Source of the DNA: DAOSWM01 sp035380045 | Lineage (GTDB): Bacteria > Bacteroidota > Bacteroidia > Bacteroidales > Tenuifilaceae | Direction of reading: 5' to 3' | Length of the DNA: 64,000 nt | Assembly (NCBI GenBank): GCA_035380045.1 | Contig: DAOSWM010000013.1 | Coordinates: forward strand, 1-64,000 | Part shown: in pieces, positions 17,453-27,061 of the stretch | Position numbering within the stretch: the first letter of the stretch is position 1 | How the letters are laid out: the number at the start of each line of letters is the position of its first letter | Made by a program: the position numbers and the translations under genes | The notes under the pieces: model-generated | What the model was told of the DNA's origin: nothing | Database searches by the model: none | Seen by the model: the letters and a program-made list of their open reading frames with translations, nothing else

Positions 17453-18051
17453 ACTTCTACCTCCATATTCTGCTGACGATTTTTCACAATTTTCATTGAC
17501 GATTTGGCGAGGTTCTCCTCGTCCTCCATAAAGCGTTTAATTTTCCTTATGGCAGTTTCGTAGCCGGGAATCTGAACTTTTTCGTAAAGATTAACCTTCT
17601 GAGTTGTCTTTTTTCGAGCATGATCGAGCAAACGCATTTTTTCACTATAGAAAACGCTTTCGATGCCAACGCTGGCCATTTCTTTAAGAATTTGAATCCC
17701 ATCGGAATACCAGAAAGGTCGTGCAAAAATGCTGTAATCTTTAATCGAAAAAATAACTTCCTCAAGAACGGGTATCTTTACGCCGGCAATCTTTATCATG
17801 TTCAGATTTACATCCTCAACGGTAATCAAATTCTGCTCAAACTCGCCCCACAAGCTTGCCATGTACTCGTACTGCTCAATTTTTTGCTCGAGTAGCTCCT
17901 CCAACTCTTTTGCTTTGTCCTTAGCGCGCTTAACCTCTGCCCTGAGGGCAGATTCCTTGTTTTTAAGCGTAGGTAAGGCTCGCAATCGAATCTTTAGCTG
18001 CTTGTTAAGCTCGTTTAGCGAAGTTTTATTGAATTGATACTTAATTGCCAT
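17449..18051 (-). CDS. ntpD: V-type ATPase subunit D (central shaft)
   Basis: The 200-residue protein is the long antiparallel coiled coil of the rotary shaft that turns inside the A3B3 head. It shows heptad-rich helices at both ends (LNELNKQLKIRLRALPTLKNKE at the N-terminus and KVQIPGYETAIRKIKRFMEDEE near the C-terminus), as in family members. It lies 11 bp after subunit B and overlaps subunit I by four bases. No separate subunit F gene, which usually caps D, is found in the operon. Confidence 0.92.
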   Translation of the reverse strand: MAIKYQFNKTSLNELNKQLKIRLRALPTLKNKESALRAEVKRAKDKAKELEELLEQKIEQYEYMASLWGEFEQNLITVEDVNLNMIKIAGVKIPVLEEVIFSIKDYSIFARPFWYSDGIQILKEMASVGIESVFYSEKMRLLDHARKKTTQKVNLYEKVQIPGYETAIRKIKRFMEDEENLAKSSMKIVKNRQQNMEVEV

Positions 18052-18062
18052 TACAATTTTTT

Positions 18063-19388
18063 TTACTGATTATTAGGCCAGTACTTATCAACAAATTCAT
18101 TCCTGATAGCAACTTCGGCTTTCGAGAAATACTTAGCAAAAAGTTCCCACGCTTGATTCAACATTGAATCAACATCAATATTTACATCGATAGCTAGAAG
18201 TTTTACGGAATACTCATGAGCAAACTTTAGGGTACGCTCATCGTAGTCAGAAAGGTCGAAACCGTTTTCAAGTTTTGTTTTGGCGTTTGCCGCATCGGCG
18301 TATAGCCTAACAGCTGCGTTCATAACCTGAGGGTGATCCTCGCGGGTTTTCTTCCCAATAACAAGTTGCTTCAAACGAGAAAGACTCCGGAATGGGTCAA
18401 CAATTACTTTGTTCGTGTCAGAATCCTTACGGAGGAAAAGCTGACCTTCAGTAATATACCCTGTGTTATCGGGGATAGCATGGGTAATATCACCACCCGA
18501 AAGGGTTGTTACTGCAACAATTGTAATGGATCCACCTGCGGGGAACTGAACCGCTTTCTCGTAAAGTTTTGCTAAATCGGAGTAAAGTGAACCAGGCATT
18601 GAATCCTTAGATGGGATTTGATCCATACGGTTTGATACGATACTTAAGGCATCAGCGTATAGCGTCATATCGGTTAGTAGCACAAGAACCTTCTCATTCT
18701 TCTCTGTTGCGAAGTATTCTGCAGCAGTTAGAGCCATATCGGGAACAAGAAGACGTTCAACGGGTGGCTGTTCAGTTGTGTTTACAAAACAAATAATCCT
18801 GTCGAGAGCACCCGCATTTTCGAATACATTCTTAAAGAACAGGAAGTCATCGTTTGTCAAACCCATTCCGCCCAGAATAATTTTATCGGCTTTTGCGCGT
18901 AGCGCAACCATTGCCATAACCTGGTTATAGGGTTGGTCGGGGTCGGCAAAGAAAGGAATTTTTTGGCCGGTAACTAGCGTGTTGTTAAGGTCGATACCAG
19001 CAATACCCGTTGCAATTAACTCCGATGGTTGCTTTCGCTTAAATGGGTTTACAGAGGGACCTCCAATTTCGATGTCCTTCCCTTCTATTTCGGTACCTCC
19101 GAACAAAGGTTGTCCGTATGCATTGAAGAAACGTCCTGCAAGATCATCACCAACCTTTAATTTAGGTGGTTCTCCAAAGAAAATAACTTCAGCATTGGTT
19201 GGTATTCCTTCGGTTCCTCCAAAAACCTGAAGTGTAACCATTTCGCCAAATATTTTCACAACCTGAGCCAACTTGCCATGTACCATGGCCAACTCCTCGT
19301 TGGAAACTCCCTGTGCTTTAAGAGTACAGGTTGCCTTTGTGATTCCAACCAGCTGTGTATAAATTTTTTGAAAAGCTTTTGTCTCCAT
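18063..19388 (-). CDS. ntpB: V-type ATPase subunit B (regulatory)
   Basis: The 441-residue B subunit forms the A3B3 head with subunit A. It has the typical TGIAGIDLNNTLVTGQKIPFF segment in the place where catalytic subunits have a P-loop; the Walker A motif is degenerate, as expected for B. The segments LLTDMTLYADAL and GSITIVAVTTLSGGDITHAIPDNTGYITEGQL are family signatures. Its ATG shares one base with the stop codon of subunit A (TAATG), so translation is coupled. Confidence 0.95.
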   Translation of the reverse strand: METKAFQKIYTQLVGITKATCTLKAQGVSNEELAMVHGKLAQVVKIFGEMVTLQVFGGTEGIPTNAEVIFFGEPPKLKVGDDLAGRFFNAYGQPLFGGTEIEGKDIEIGGPSVNPFKRKQPSELIATGIAGIDLNNTLVTGQKIPFFADPDQPYNQVMAMVALRAKADKIILGGMGLTNDDFLFFKNVFENAGALDRIICFVNTTEQPPVERLLVPDMALTAAEYFATEKNEKVLVLLTDMTLYADALSIVSNRMDQIPSKDSMPGSLYSDLAKLYEKAVQFPAGGSITIVAVTTLSGGDITHAIPDNTGYITEGQLFLRKDSDTNKVIVDPFRSLSRLKQLVIGKKTREDHPQVMNAAVRLYADAANAKTKLENGFDLSDYDERTLKFAHEYSVKLLAIDVNIDVDSMLNQAWELFAKYFSKAEVAIRNEFVDKYWPNNQ

Positions 19389-21145
19389 TATTCGGCCTTT
19401 CTTTCGTTAAGTGTATTTGTTAGTTCTTCTTCGTATTTATCGAACTCATTGCTTTCAAAAACTGAGTAGTTCATTTGTCGCAATGTGTTAATAACCTTCT
19501 TATAGAAGTTTGTGCATTCTTCAAAGTTCTCAAACTCGAAGCTTGTTTGGCAAATTGAAATTACCCTTTCAAGCATGTACTTCTGCCTGTTGATTGGTGA
19601 GCTGGCATCAATGTTATCGAAAGCATCCTGCTGAAGAATAATAAAATCGATAAGTTCTGCTTTCCAGAAACGGTCGTGATAATCGAGAGGTACACCGTCG
19701 TCGCCAAGGATATTGATTTGCTCGTACGCTTCTTTTCCCCTTTGAACGTAGTTTTTGGCTTGTAAAACCGTTTCAACCCATGTTTCGGTGATATTTTTAT
19801 TAAGGTACTCCTGAATTTCAGGATACTCTAGGTATTTCGAGTAGGATTCCATGGGGTCGATAGCAGGGTACCTTTTGCTATCAGCTCGCTGCTGCGAAAG
19901 GGCGTAGAAGCATCGTGCAGCTTTCTTTGTTGATTCGGTAACGGGTTCTTTAAGGTTACCACCAGCAGGTGATACAGTACCAATAAATGTTACGGAACCG
20001 GTTTGACCATTATTCAAGTACACCAAGCCTGCTCTTGAGTAGAAGTTTGCAATAACTGCTGGCAGGTCCATAGGGAATGCATCGGGTCCGGGAAGCTCTT
20101 CGAGCCTATTACTCATCTCGCGGAGCGCCTGAGCCCAACGAGAAGTTGAATCGGCCAAAAGAAGAACACGGAGTCCCATGCTACGGTAGTACTCCGCAAT
20201 GGTCATTGCCGTGTAAACCGAAGCTTCCCTAGCGGCAACGGGCATGTTTGAAGTATTGGCAATAATAGTGGTTCGTTCCATTAGTTTTCTGCCGGTGCGT
20301 GGGTCGTCGAGGTGTGGGAATTCAGCAAAAATTTCAACAACCTCGTTGGCACGTTCGCCACAAGCAGCGATAACAATAAGATCGGCTTCGGCCTGCTTTG
20401 AAATTGCATGCTGAAGAACCGTTTTCCCGCAACCAAATGGGCCAGGAATAAACCCTGTTCCACCCTCGGCAATGGGATTAAAAGTATCGATAGCCCTAAC
20501 ACCCGTTTCCATAATTTTGAAGGGACGTGGCTTATCCTTAAATGCAGTGATAGCCATTTTTACTGGCCATTTCTGCTCCATGGTTACGTCTATGTCGTCG
20601 CCATTGCTGTTTGTTAAAACAGCAATAGTGTTGTTAATCCTATAATTCCCTTTTTCAACAATAGATTTTACCTTGTAATTTTCGGTCATTTTAAAGGGAA
20701 CCATAATTTTATGGTTCACCCAGTTTTCGGGAACCTCACCAAGCCAATCGCCAGCAGAAACGGTATCACCAACCTTTGCAAGCGGAGTGAATTCCCAATC
20801 AACATCATAGTCGAGGGCTTCGGTGTAGTCGCCAGCTTTTAGGAAAATGCCGTCCATTTTAGCCAAGTCGTGCTGGAGACCATCGTAGTTTTTTGAAAGG
20901 AGGCCAGGCCCGAGAGTCGCTTCAAGCATGTGACCTTCAAACTCAACATCGTCGTTAACTTTCAGACCACGAGTACTTTCGAACACCTGCACGTAAGCGT
21001 ATTTACCAACAACCTTAATAACCTCGGCCATGAGTTTGGTTTCGCCCCTTTGTATGTAGCATATCTCATTTTGCGCAACGGGAGCATTCACCTCAACCGT
21101 AACAAGGTTGGCAATTATTCCTGTTACTTTTCCTTTGGTTTTCAT
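19388..21145 (-). CDS. ntpA: V-type ATPase subunit A (catalytic)
   Basis: The catalytic subunit hydrolyses ATP in the A3B3 head. The Walker A motif is GPFGCGKT (residues 235-242), followed by ACGERANEVVEIF with the catalytic Glu, and LLADSTSRWAQALREMSNRLEELPGPDAFP. The bulge domain between residues 110 and 190, which marks V/A-type A subunits, is present. The length of 585 fits. It is preceded by the DUF2764 gene with a 33-bp gap. Confidence 0.97.
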   Translation of the reverse strand: MKTKGKVTGIIANLVTVEVNAPVAQNEICYIQRGETKLMAEVIKVVGKYAYVQVFESTRGLKVNDDVEFEGHMLEATLGPGLLSKNYDGLQHDLAKMDGIFLKAGDYTEALDYDVDWEFTPLAKVGDTVSAGDWLGEVPENWVNHKIMVPFKMTENYKVKSIVEKGNYRINNTIAVLTNSNGDDIDVTMEQKWPVKMAITAFKDKPRPFKIMETGVRAIDTFNPIAEGGTGFIPGPFGCGKTVLQHAISKQAEADLIVIAACGERANEVVEIFAEFPHLDDPRTGRKLMERTTIIANTSNMPVAAREASVYTAMTIAEYYRSMGLRVLLLADSTSRWAQALREMSNRLEELPGPDAFPMDLPAVIANFYSRAGLVYLNNGQTGSVTFIGTVSPAGGNLKEPVTESTKKAARCFYALSQQRADSKRYPAIDPMESYSKYLEYPEIQEYLNKNITETWVETVLQAKNYVQRGKEAYEQINILGDDGVPLDYHDRFWKAELIDFIILQQDAFDNIDASSPINRQKYMLERVISICQTSFEFENFEECTNFYKKVINTLRQMNYSVFESNEFDKYEEELTNTLNERKAE

Positions 21146-21178
21146 GTATTCGAATATTATTTATTTGTTAAATTTTTA

Positions 21179-22045
21179 CTACTTAGAGAACTCCTTAGGA
21201 AGCGTGTACGATTCTTTGAGTTCGGTTGTTAACTTTTGGAACAGTTCGGCTCCAACCTTGGGGTCGAGCTTCATCCAGCGATGAACAATCCCGGCTTTTA
21301 TGAAGAATGCTAGAATGCGATTGATATTGAAATAATCGAAAGTTGACATTTCATCTGCCATGTCCCATTTCAGCATGTCGAGCCTTCGTTCACGTTCAAT
21401 AATGCTGGTTACTTCGGTAATTTGAAGCAAAGCTTCAATGTACTCCACCTCCTGTTTTAAACCAAAATCGGGAGCCTGACTACGATTAAGCGCTTCTACA
21501 ACGACTCCATTTCCAATTAGTTGGTTTTGAGAGCTAATTCCCATATTCCTGCAGCTAATAGCTGTTAGGATATTGTTGAAATTGCGCAAAAATTGGAACC
21601 AATTGGACAGAAACTGGTTGCCCATTGAATTAATGTAAGCATAAAAAAGCTCGTAAAACTTAACCTCGTTATTCTTGGGGGTTTGCTCTGAATCGAAGAG
21701 GGTTCTCTCCTCGTCCTGCTCTTCATCTTCAGCCTGATTCCCTTTTATGAAATTGTGAAACTTTGCAACGTAGGAAGGGAATTCGTTCAGATTCTCTTCA
21801 AATTCCTCGTACATTTCTTCCGGGAATTTTCCGAGGGTGTTGAAATTTAGCTTACGATTAAGTAGGTGATTCAGGATGTTCTCATTATCGTAGGTAAGGT
21901 AAAGCAGTTCAACCAAACTATAGTCGCTTGGATGGAGAAACTCCATTGCTTCCTCTTTAACCCTTAGAAGGTTAAAATCCTTCCTTTCCTGATCGATAAA
22001 TAGATCGGGTAAACCAGCAACAAAATAGTAGTAGTTTCTACCCAT
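21179..22045 (-). CDS. V-type ATPase C-like subunit (DUF2764)
   Basis: The 288-residue helical protein opens with GRNYYYFVAGLPDLFIDQ, the start typical of DUF2764. In spirochaete and Bacteroidota operons this gene takes the place where archaeal-type operons have subunit C, between E and A. By position and helical content it is probably the collar that joins the shaft to the rotor ring, but this is inferred from context. It starts 2 bp after the stop of subunit E and is followed by subunit A. Confidence 0.85.
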   Translation of the reverse strand: MGRNYYYFVAGLPDLFIDQERKDFNLLRVKEEAMEFLHPSDYSLVELLYLTYDNENILNHLLNRKLNFNTLGKFPEEMYEEFEENLNEFPSYVAKFHNFIKGNQAEDEEQDEERTLFDSEQTPKNNEVKFYELFYAYINSMGNQFLSNWFQFLRNFNNILTAISCRNMGISSQNQLIGNGVVVEALNRSQAPDFGLKQEVEYIEALLQITEVTSIIERERRLDMLKWDMADEMSTFDYFNINRILAFFIKAGIVHRWMKLDPKVGAELFQKLTTELKESYTLPKEFSK

Positions 22046-22047
22046 AA

Positions 22048-22665
22048 CTACTTGCCTCCAAATAACAATTCAATGATTCTTGGGCGCATGTAAAGCCTGA
22101 AGAGATTCTCAAAATCTTTATCGGTGAAGCTGATATGGTACCCACCTTCCTGAGGGCCAATTTTAAAACCATACTTAATACCTTTATCAACCTCAAAAGT
22201 TACATTCTTATTGAGCTGCTGGAAGGTTTTGCTTTTCGAGAATTCGCTTAGGCTCTTTTCCATATCGGCAGGAATAAGAATCTGAAGATCGATTTTTTCG
22301 GTTGACTCAGGATTCCACCTATTTATGGCAGTTTCAATAACTTTTTTGAGGAACTCTGCATCGCCAAGACCTTCCTTTATGGGAGTTTCAACTATGCTGG
22401 TTTCGATAAGGCGAGCAATATCCTGTTTCAGAGCGCTGACTACCTGACGCGATGAGATTCCCACTTCAGTGTCGGCATTCTTTTTTAAATCCTCTACCTC
22501 TTTCTTTGCCTGACTAACAATTTGTTCAGCTTGCTTTTTGGCGTCAGACAAAATTTTTGATGCATCATCCTTGGCTTTTGTAACAATTTGCGATGCTTCT
22601 TCGGTTCCCTTTTCTAGGCCCTCCTTGTAAATTTTCTCGGTGAGCTCCTGTAGCTTATTCTGCAT
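22048..22665 (-). CDS. ntpE: V-type ATPase subunit E (peripheral stalk)
   Basis: The 205-residue protein begins with a long charged helix (KAKDDASKILSDAKKQAEQI), the peripheral stalk, followed by a globular C-terminal domain that binds the head. The reading frame stays open for 118 codons upstream, but the real start is ATG 22665: it has a strong Shine-Dalgarno sequence GGAGG 7 bp upstream, it begins MQNKLQELTEKIY as in the family, and the extension has no protein-like content and overlaps the divergent gene. It is the first gene of the V-ATPase operon. A promoter -7 box lies 86 bp upstream. Confidence 0.92.
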   Translation of the reverse strand: MQNKLQELTEKIYKEGLEKGTEEASQIVTKAKDDASKILSDAKKQAEQIVSQAKKEVEDLKKNADTEVGISSRQVVSALKQDIARLIETSIVETPIKEGLGDAEFLKKVIETAINRWNPESTEKIDLQILIPADMEKSLSEFSKSKTFQQLNKNVTFEVDKGIKYGFKIGPQEGGYHISFTDKDFENLFRLYMRPRIIELLFGGK

Positions 22666-22670
22666 AATTA

Positions 22671-22678
22671 TTCCTCCA
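22671..22678 (-). promoter_or_regulatory. Shine-Dalgarno site that fixes the subunit E start
   Basis: On the minus strand TGGAGGAA lies 5-8 bp before ATG 22665. Strong Shine-Dalgarno sites are rare in this window, so it decides between ATG 22665 and the much longer open frame. Confidence 0.75.
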
Positions 22679-22750
22679 GAAATTGGTTGTGATTTGATTA
22701 ATATGCTATTTTTCTTATTGTTATAAGCAATTTGTATTGATAAATGATAA

Positions 22751-22758
22751 CAAAAATA
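22751..22758 (-). promoter_or_regulatory. -7 box of the V-ATPase operon promoter
   Basis: TATTTTTG on the minus strand matches TAnnTTTG fully. The -33 element is weak (a TTT stretch about 18-20 bp upstream). The implied leader is about 80 nt. Confidence 0.5.
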
Positions 22759-22928
22759 GTTTTTTTTAATTGATATAAAGTTGATAAATTTCATTATTTT
22801 TTCGATTTGTATAAAAACTAGCCCTGTACAAAAGTGAAATCTTTTCTGCTTAGCTAATACATCATTTTGAATAGTGATTGCTAAATTCTTTTTTTGTAAT
22901 TTTACAGGTACTGAGAAACTGAACAAGT

Positions 22929-23828
22929 ATGAGCCCACAAAGAAAAAATTGTATCCTAGTTTGCATTGACTTTCAGGAACAATCAATGATTGCACTGAGG
23001 CAGTGCTTCGACCTTGCAAAATTCATAAAAGCAGAAGTACTGCTACTTTACGTAATTGAGAGTAACGATTTCTTTTCGGGTTTCTTTGCTCCCGGCCTTG
23101 ATAAGGTAAAAGATGAAGTTGAAGAGCGTTTGCAGAACCTATGCAAGCAGATGAATGAAGAAACGGGTATCCCGTTTCATTATTCAATTGAAAACGGGAA
23201 GGCTTACGAACGAATTGTGTTTAAGGCCGAGGAAATAAACGCTCGCTTTATTGTGATGGGGAAGAATGGCTCCAACCAGGGAATCAAGAGGTTTCTTGGG
23301 TCAAATACAATTCACGTAATATCTGAGTCAAAATGCCCTGTTATTTCTATAAAAGGGCGCGAAAGTATTGGTTACAAAAAAATAGTATTACCCCTAGACT
23401 TATCGAAAAGAACCCGAGAAAAGGTAGGTAGCGCAATTTCCTTTAGCAAGCATTTCGGTTCTGAGGTGCATGTTGTTTCTGTTTTAAGCGGTGGAGTATT
23501 CATTCAGCGAAGCCGAATTTATAAGAAAATGAAGAAGGTTCAGAAGGAGTTAGAATCGAATGGTGTGCCCTGTGTGCTGAAGCTGTACAACAAAACAAAG
23601 CAACCCGATTGGGAACGGGTTCTTGGGTACACGAACGAAATAAATGCTGATTTGATAATGGTTATGACCCATCAGGAAGGCAGGGCTAGGGATTACTACA
23701 TTGGTTCATTCTCGCACCATATAATAAACGAGTCGGAAATACCAGTGCTAAGCATCATTCCCTCACGAGAACTCGACGAAGATGAAACAGTAATTGAAGC
23801 CTTGGTCGATCCCTTTGACATGGTATAA
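22929..23828 (+). CDS. Tandem-domain universal stress protein
   Basis: The 299-residue protein has two UspA domains (about 1-145 and 150-285). The first keeps the ATP-binding pattern G-2x-G-9x-G-S in GKNGSNQGIKRFLGSN, so it is likely to bind ATP. The second has a degenerate version (THQEGRARDYYIGSF). It is cytoplasmic, with no signal peptide. It is transcribed away from the V-ATPase operon and is followed 36 bp later by a large ABC protein gene, so those two probably share a transcript. Usp proteins act in stress survival; the exact role here is unknown. Confidence 0.92.
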   Translation: MSPQRKNCILVCIDFQEQSMIALRQCFDLAKFIKAEVLLLYVIESNDFFSGFFAPGLDKVKDEVEERLQNLCKQMNEETGIPFHYSIENGKAYERIVFKAEEINARFIVMGKNGSNQGIKRFLGSNTIHVISESKCPVISIKGRESIGYKKIVLPLDLSKRTREKVGSAISFSKHFGSEVHVVSVLSGGVFIQRSRIYKKMKKVQKELESNGVPCVLKLYNKTKQPDWERVLGYTNEINADLIMVMTHQEGRARDYYIGSFSHHIINESEIPVLSIIPSRELDEDETVIEALVDPFDMV

Positions 23829-23864
23829 CCACACTCCCGCTTACAAATTAATTTTTGAAGTTAC

Positions 23865-26800
23865 ATGAACGAATCGTTGCTGAAATCGTTAATTCGTCTT
23901 TTTGTTCTGATTTACAGAACCGATGGGAAACAGCTAACCGATTCGGCTAGAATTGTTATTTCAAATTTTTTGGAAAAAGAGTTTAACCGCGAGCAGATTA
24001 AGGAGTACCTTATTGAAATTGATAGCCAGATATCGCATAGGGTTGAAAAAGTTAGTGAAAATGAGACGAATCAAACCAATGAAATAGAGTTGGTTTGCAA
24101 CGCCATAAATCATGAATTTGAACAGCACCAGAAAGTTTGGCTAATTCTTCAGCTAATAGAATTTATAAACGACATTGGTGAGCTAAATAGTACCATGCTT
24201 AATGTTGTTCGAATAGTTGCCGAGGAGTTTAATATTACAGATGAAGAGTTTGAAAATGGCAAGCAGTTTATTTCCGCAAGAAATCCTTATGAAATTCCCA
24301 AAAACTTCAGTATAACTCTGGTTGAAAACTCGGTAGAACCTACCATTGAGAATGTTAACCACATTTACCATGCAAAGTTGCCCGATAGGTTATTTGCTCT
24401 TCGCATTGCTAGCACAAATACCATTCTAGTTAAGTTTTTTGGTGATGGAGCCTTCTTCCTAAACAGCCGACCCTTGCAGCCGGAAAGAACCTACATACTC
24501 GCTATTGGTTCGGTTATTAGAAATCCCAAATGCGAACCAATATACTATAGTAAAATTGTAGGAACTTACTACCAAATATGGGGAAAGTCGAACATTCGGC
24601 TAACAGCCGAAAACATAAGCTACAGGCATAAGGGAAGTAAAAATGGTATTTACCCCTTCACTTTCGATTCGTATTCAGGCCAACTAGTAGCCGTTATCGG
24701 GGGAAGTGGTGTTGGGAAATCGACGCTGATAAACTTACTTAACGGAAACTTGAAACCTGCAACCGGCAAAATTCTTATAAATGGGTACGATTTACATGCC
24801 GAAAAGAAAAACTTAGAGGGAATAATTGGATACGTTCCACAGGACGATTTGCTGATTGAAGATTTAACCGTTTACCAAAACTTATACTACAGCGCTCGTT
24901 TCTGCTTTGGCGATAAATCAACCGTTGAAATAAAAACGATGGTTGAAGAAACCATAAAAGATTTTGACCTTTTTGAAGCCCATAACCTAAAGGTAGGCAA
25001 CCCTGTAAACAAGTTCATAAGCGGAGGACAACGAAAAAGGCTTAACATAGCCATGGAGCTTATACGCGAACCTGCAATACTTTTCACCGATGAACCAACA
25101 TCGGGGCTCTCCTCTTTCGATTCGGACAGGATAATGCTAATACTTAAACGGCAAACTTTCAAAGGGAAAATCGTAATTGTTAACATCCATCAACCCTCAT
25201 CGGATATCTACAAGTTGTTCGACAAGGTTATAATTCTCGATCATGGAGGAAGGGTGGTTTTTCAGGGAAACCCAATGGATGCGATTGTGTACTTTAAAAA
25301 GGAAGGCAATTACTTAAAGGCGTACGAAAGTGAATGCTTATGCTGCGGGAACGTAAATACCGAACTAATTCTGAAAGTTGTTGAAGCTCGTGTTGTTAAC
25401 GAGTATGGCAAGCTTACCCGAAAACGAAAACGTTCAGCACAGGAATGGTACGAAGCTTACTTGCAGAACACTCAAAGCAAAATAAACCCAACCACGCATG
25501 AGAAAAAGTTAGCACTTCCACCCAATAGCTTCAAAATTCCAAAGAGAAAACAGCAAACAGCTATTTATTTCAAGAGAAATATTTTATCGAAGTTAGCCAA
25601 CCGGCAATTCATGGCGATTAGTTTACTTGAAGCACCTGTTCTTGCGTTTATATTAGCTTTCTTCTCAAAGTTTTCCAGCGGAACGCTAAATAACCCGAAT
25701 CAGTACATCTTCAGCAATAACGATAATATTCCCAGTTTTCTATTTATGAGCGTGGTAGCGTGCATATTTATGGGGCTAACATTGAGTGCTGAAGAAATAT
25801 TCAAGGACCAGCGGGTTAGGTTGAGAGAACGTTTTTTAAACCTTAGCTACTTGAGCTACATTAACTCGAAACTGTTGGTGTTATCGATTTTTTCATTGGT
25901 ACAGACTTTACTATTTGTTTTGGTGGGAAATTATATTTTAGGAATTAACGGAGCTTTCTTCAGCACATGGATTATTCTTTTCTCTACAGCATTCTGTGCC
26001 AACCTAATAGGCCTCAATATTTCTGCTGCGCTAAACTCAGTAGTTGCAATTTACATTACAATACCGTTAATTATGGTTCCAATGCTTCTGCTAAGTGGAG
26101 TTATTGTAAGATACGATAAGCTACAAAAGTCGATAATGCATCCTGAATTCGTTCCGGTTATTGGCGACTTAGTACCAATTCGCTGGTCGTACGAAGCTTT
26201 ATGCGTTGAACTTTTTAAGAACAACAAATTCAACAAACATTTTTTTGATCTGGAACAAAAGATTAGCAACAACACCTACTACTCAAACATACTAATTCCT
26301 AAATTGATAGTAAAGCTTGATGAATCGAATAAAAGTATTATATCAGGGAAAGTTACCAAAAAAACGAAGGACGATCTAATCTTGGTTCAACATGAAATTC
26401 CTAAAATAAAGAATGGCATAAACTTTACAATATCCACTCCCGATGTTTCACTTCTTAGCATTGAACCCTTCTCAGTTAGAGAAATATCAAGAGTTAAACA
26501 TGAACTTGAGTTAGTTAGAACTATATTGCAAGATTCCAATAAATTAATAGTTCAGAGAAAAGATAAAACATACCTTAATTTATTACATCTTTATGGAAGT
26601 TCTGAGAAAGTATATGCGCTAAAGAGAGACAACCACAACAAGGCTTTGGAAGAGTTAGTGTTAAACAGAAACGAAACAGAGCTTATTGCTTCATACAAAA
26701 ACAAGTTAGTTAGAAAGTATAATGCTGGTTACGCACTACCAACTTCTACTATTGGGAGAGCCCATCTCTTTTCGCCTGTCAAAATCTTAGGAACTGTAAA

Positions 26801-26960
26801 AATTGAAACCTTATGGTTTAACACCATGGTAATCTGGTCAATTAGTTTATTCTTTTATTTTGCGCTACTTGTGAATTTCTTTAGGGCACTTAATAAGTAT
26901 ATTGAACGTTTCCATTTTTGGAGGTTAGCGAAGAGGATTTCAAAATATATACCGCATTAA
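23865..26960 (+). CDS. TerB-like / ABCG-type ABC transporter fusion
   Basis: The 1031-residue protein joins several parts in one chain. Residues 1-140 are an acidic all-helical domain resembling TerB. Residues 150-240 form a small beta-rich domain that may be FHA- or cNMP-like. The ABC ATPase has Walker A GGSGVGKST (279-287), Q-loop YVPQDD (323-328), signature ISGGQRKRL (385-393) and Walker B ILFTDEPTSGL (405-415). A Cys cluster CLCCGN follows near 480. Residues 590-800 hold an ABC-2 membrane domain, and a further membrane helix lies near 985-1010 after a long extramembrane insert. ABCG half-transporters work as dimers, often exporting lipids or drugs; the substrate here is unknown. It lies 36 bp after the Usp gene. 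Confidence 0.9.
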   Translation: MNESLLKSLIRLFVLIYRTDGKQLTDSARIVISNFLEKEFNREQIKEYLIEIDSQISHRVEKVSENETNQTNEIELVCNAINHEFEQHQKVWLILQLIEFINDIGELNSTMLNVVRIVAEEFNITDEEFENGKQFISARNPYEIPKNFSITLVENSVEPTIENVNHIYHAKLPDRLFALRIASTNTILVKFFGDGAFFLNSRPLQPERTYILAIGSVIRNPKCEPIYYSKIVGTYYQIWGKSNIRLTAENISYRHKGSKNGIYPFTFDSYSGQLVAVIGGSGVGKSTLINLLNGNLKPATGKILINGYDLHAEKKNLEGIIGYVPQDDLLIEDLTVYQNLYYSARFCFGDKSTVEIKTMVEETIKDFDLFEAHNLKVGNPVNKFISGGQRKRLNIAMELIREPAILFTDEPTSGLSSFDSDRIMLILKRQTFKGKIVIVNIHQPSSDIYKLFDKVIILDHGGRVVFQGNPMDAIVYFKKEGNYLKAYESECLCCGNVNTELILKVVEARVVNEYGKLTRKRKRSAQEWYEAYLQNTQSKINPTTHEKKLALPPNSFKIPKRKQQTAIYFKRNILSKLANRQFMAISLLEAPVLAFILAFFSKFSSGTLNNPNQYIFSNNDNIPSFLFMSVVACIFMGLTLSAEEIFKDQRVRLRERFLNLSYLSYINSKLLVLSIFSLVQTLLFVLVGNYILGINGAFFSTWIILFSTAFCANLIGLNISAALNSVVAIYITIPLIMVPMLLLSGVIVRYDKLQKSIMHPEFVPVIGDLVPIRWSYEALCVELFKNNKFNKHFFDLEQKISNNTYYSNILIPKLIVKLDESNKSIISGKVTKKTKDDLILVQHEIPKIKNGINFTISTPDVSLLSIEPFSVREISRVKHELELVRTILQDSNKLIVQRKDKTYLNLLHLYGSSEKVYALKRDNHNKALEELVLNRNETELIASYKNKLVRKYNAGYALPTSTIGRAHLFSPVKILGTVKIETLWFNTMVIWSISLFFYFALLVNFFRALNKYIERFHFWRLAKRISKYIPH

Positions 26961-27010
26961 TTAATGTATATGAACTAGATAACAAGTTTAAAATAAATTT
27001 ATTCCCATAT

Positions 27011-27042
27011 TTTGCCTTACAATCTACTATTTATTATCTTTG
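27011..27042 (+). promoter_or_regulatory. Consensus promoter for the orphan gene
   Basis: TTTG (27011-27014) and TATCTTTG (27035-27042) are spaced by exactly 20 bp, a full match to the Bacteroidetes pattern. The ATG lies 20 bp after the -7 box. Confidence 0.7.
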
Positions 27043-27061
27043 ATAAAAAAGTAATTGCCTT

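Noticed and set aside
22666..23019. 118-codon N-terminal extension of V-ATPase subunit E
   Set aside because: The extension has no family similarity, overlaps the divergent Usp gene, and the ATG at 22665 has a clear Shine-Dalgarno site.
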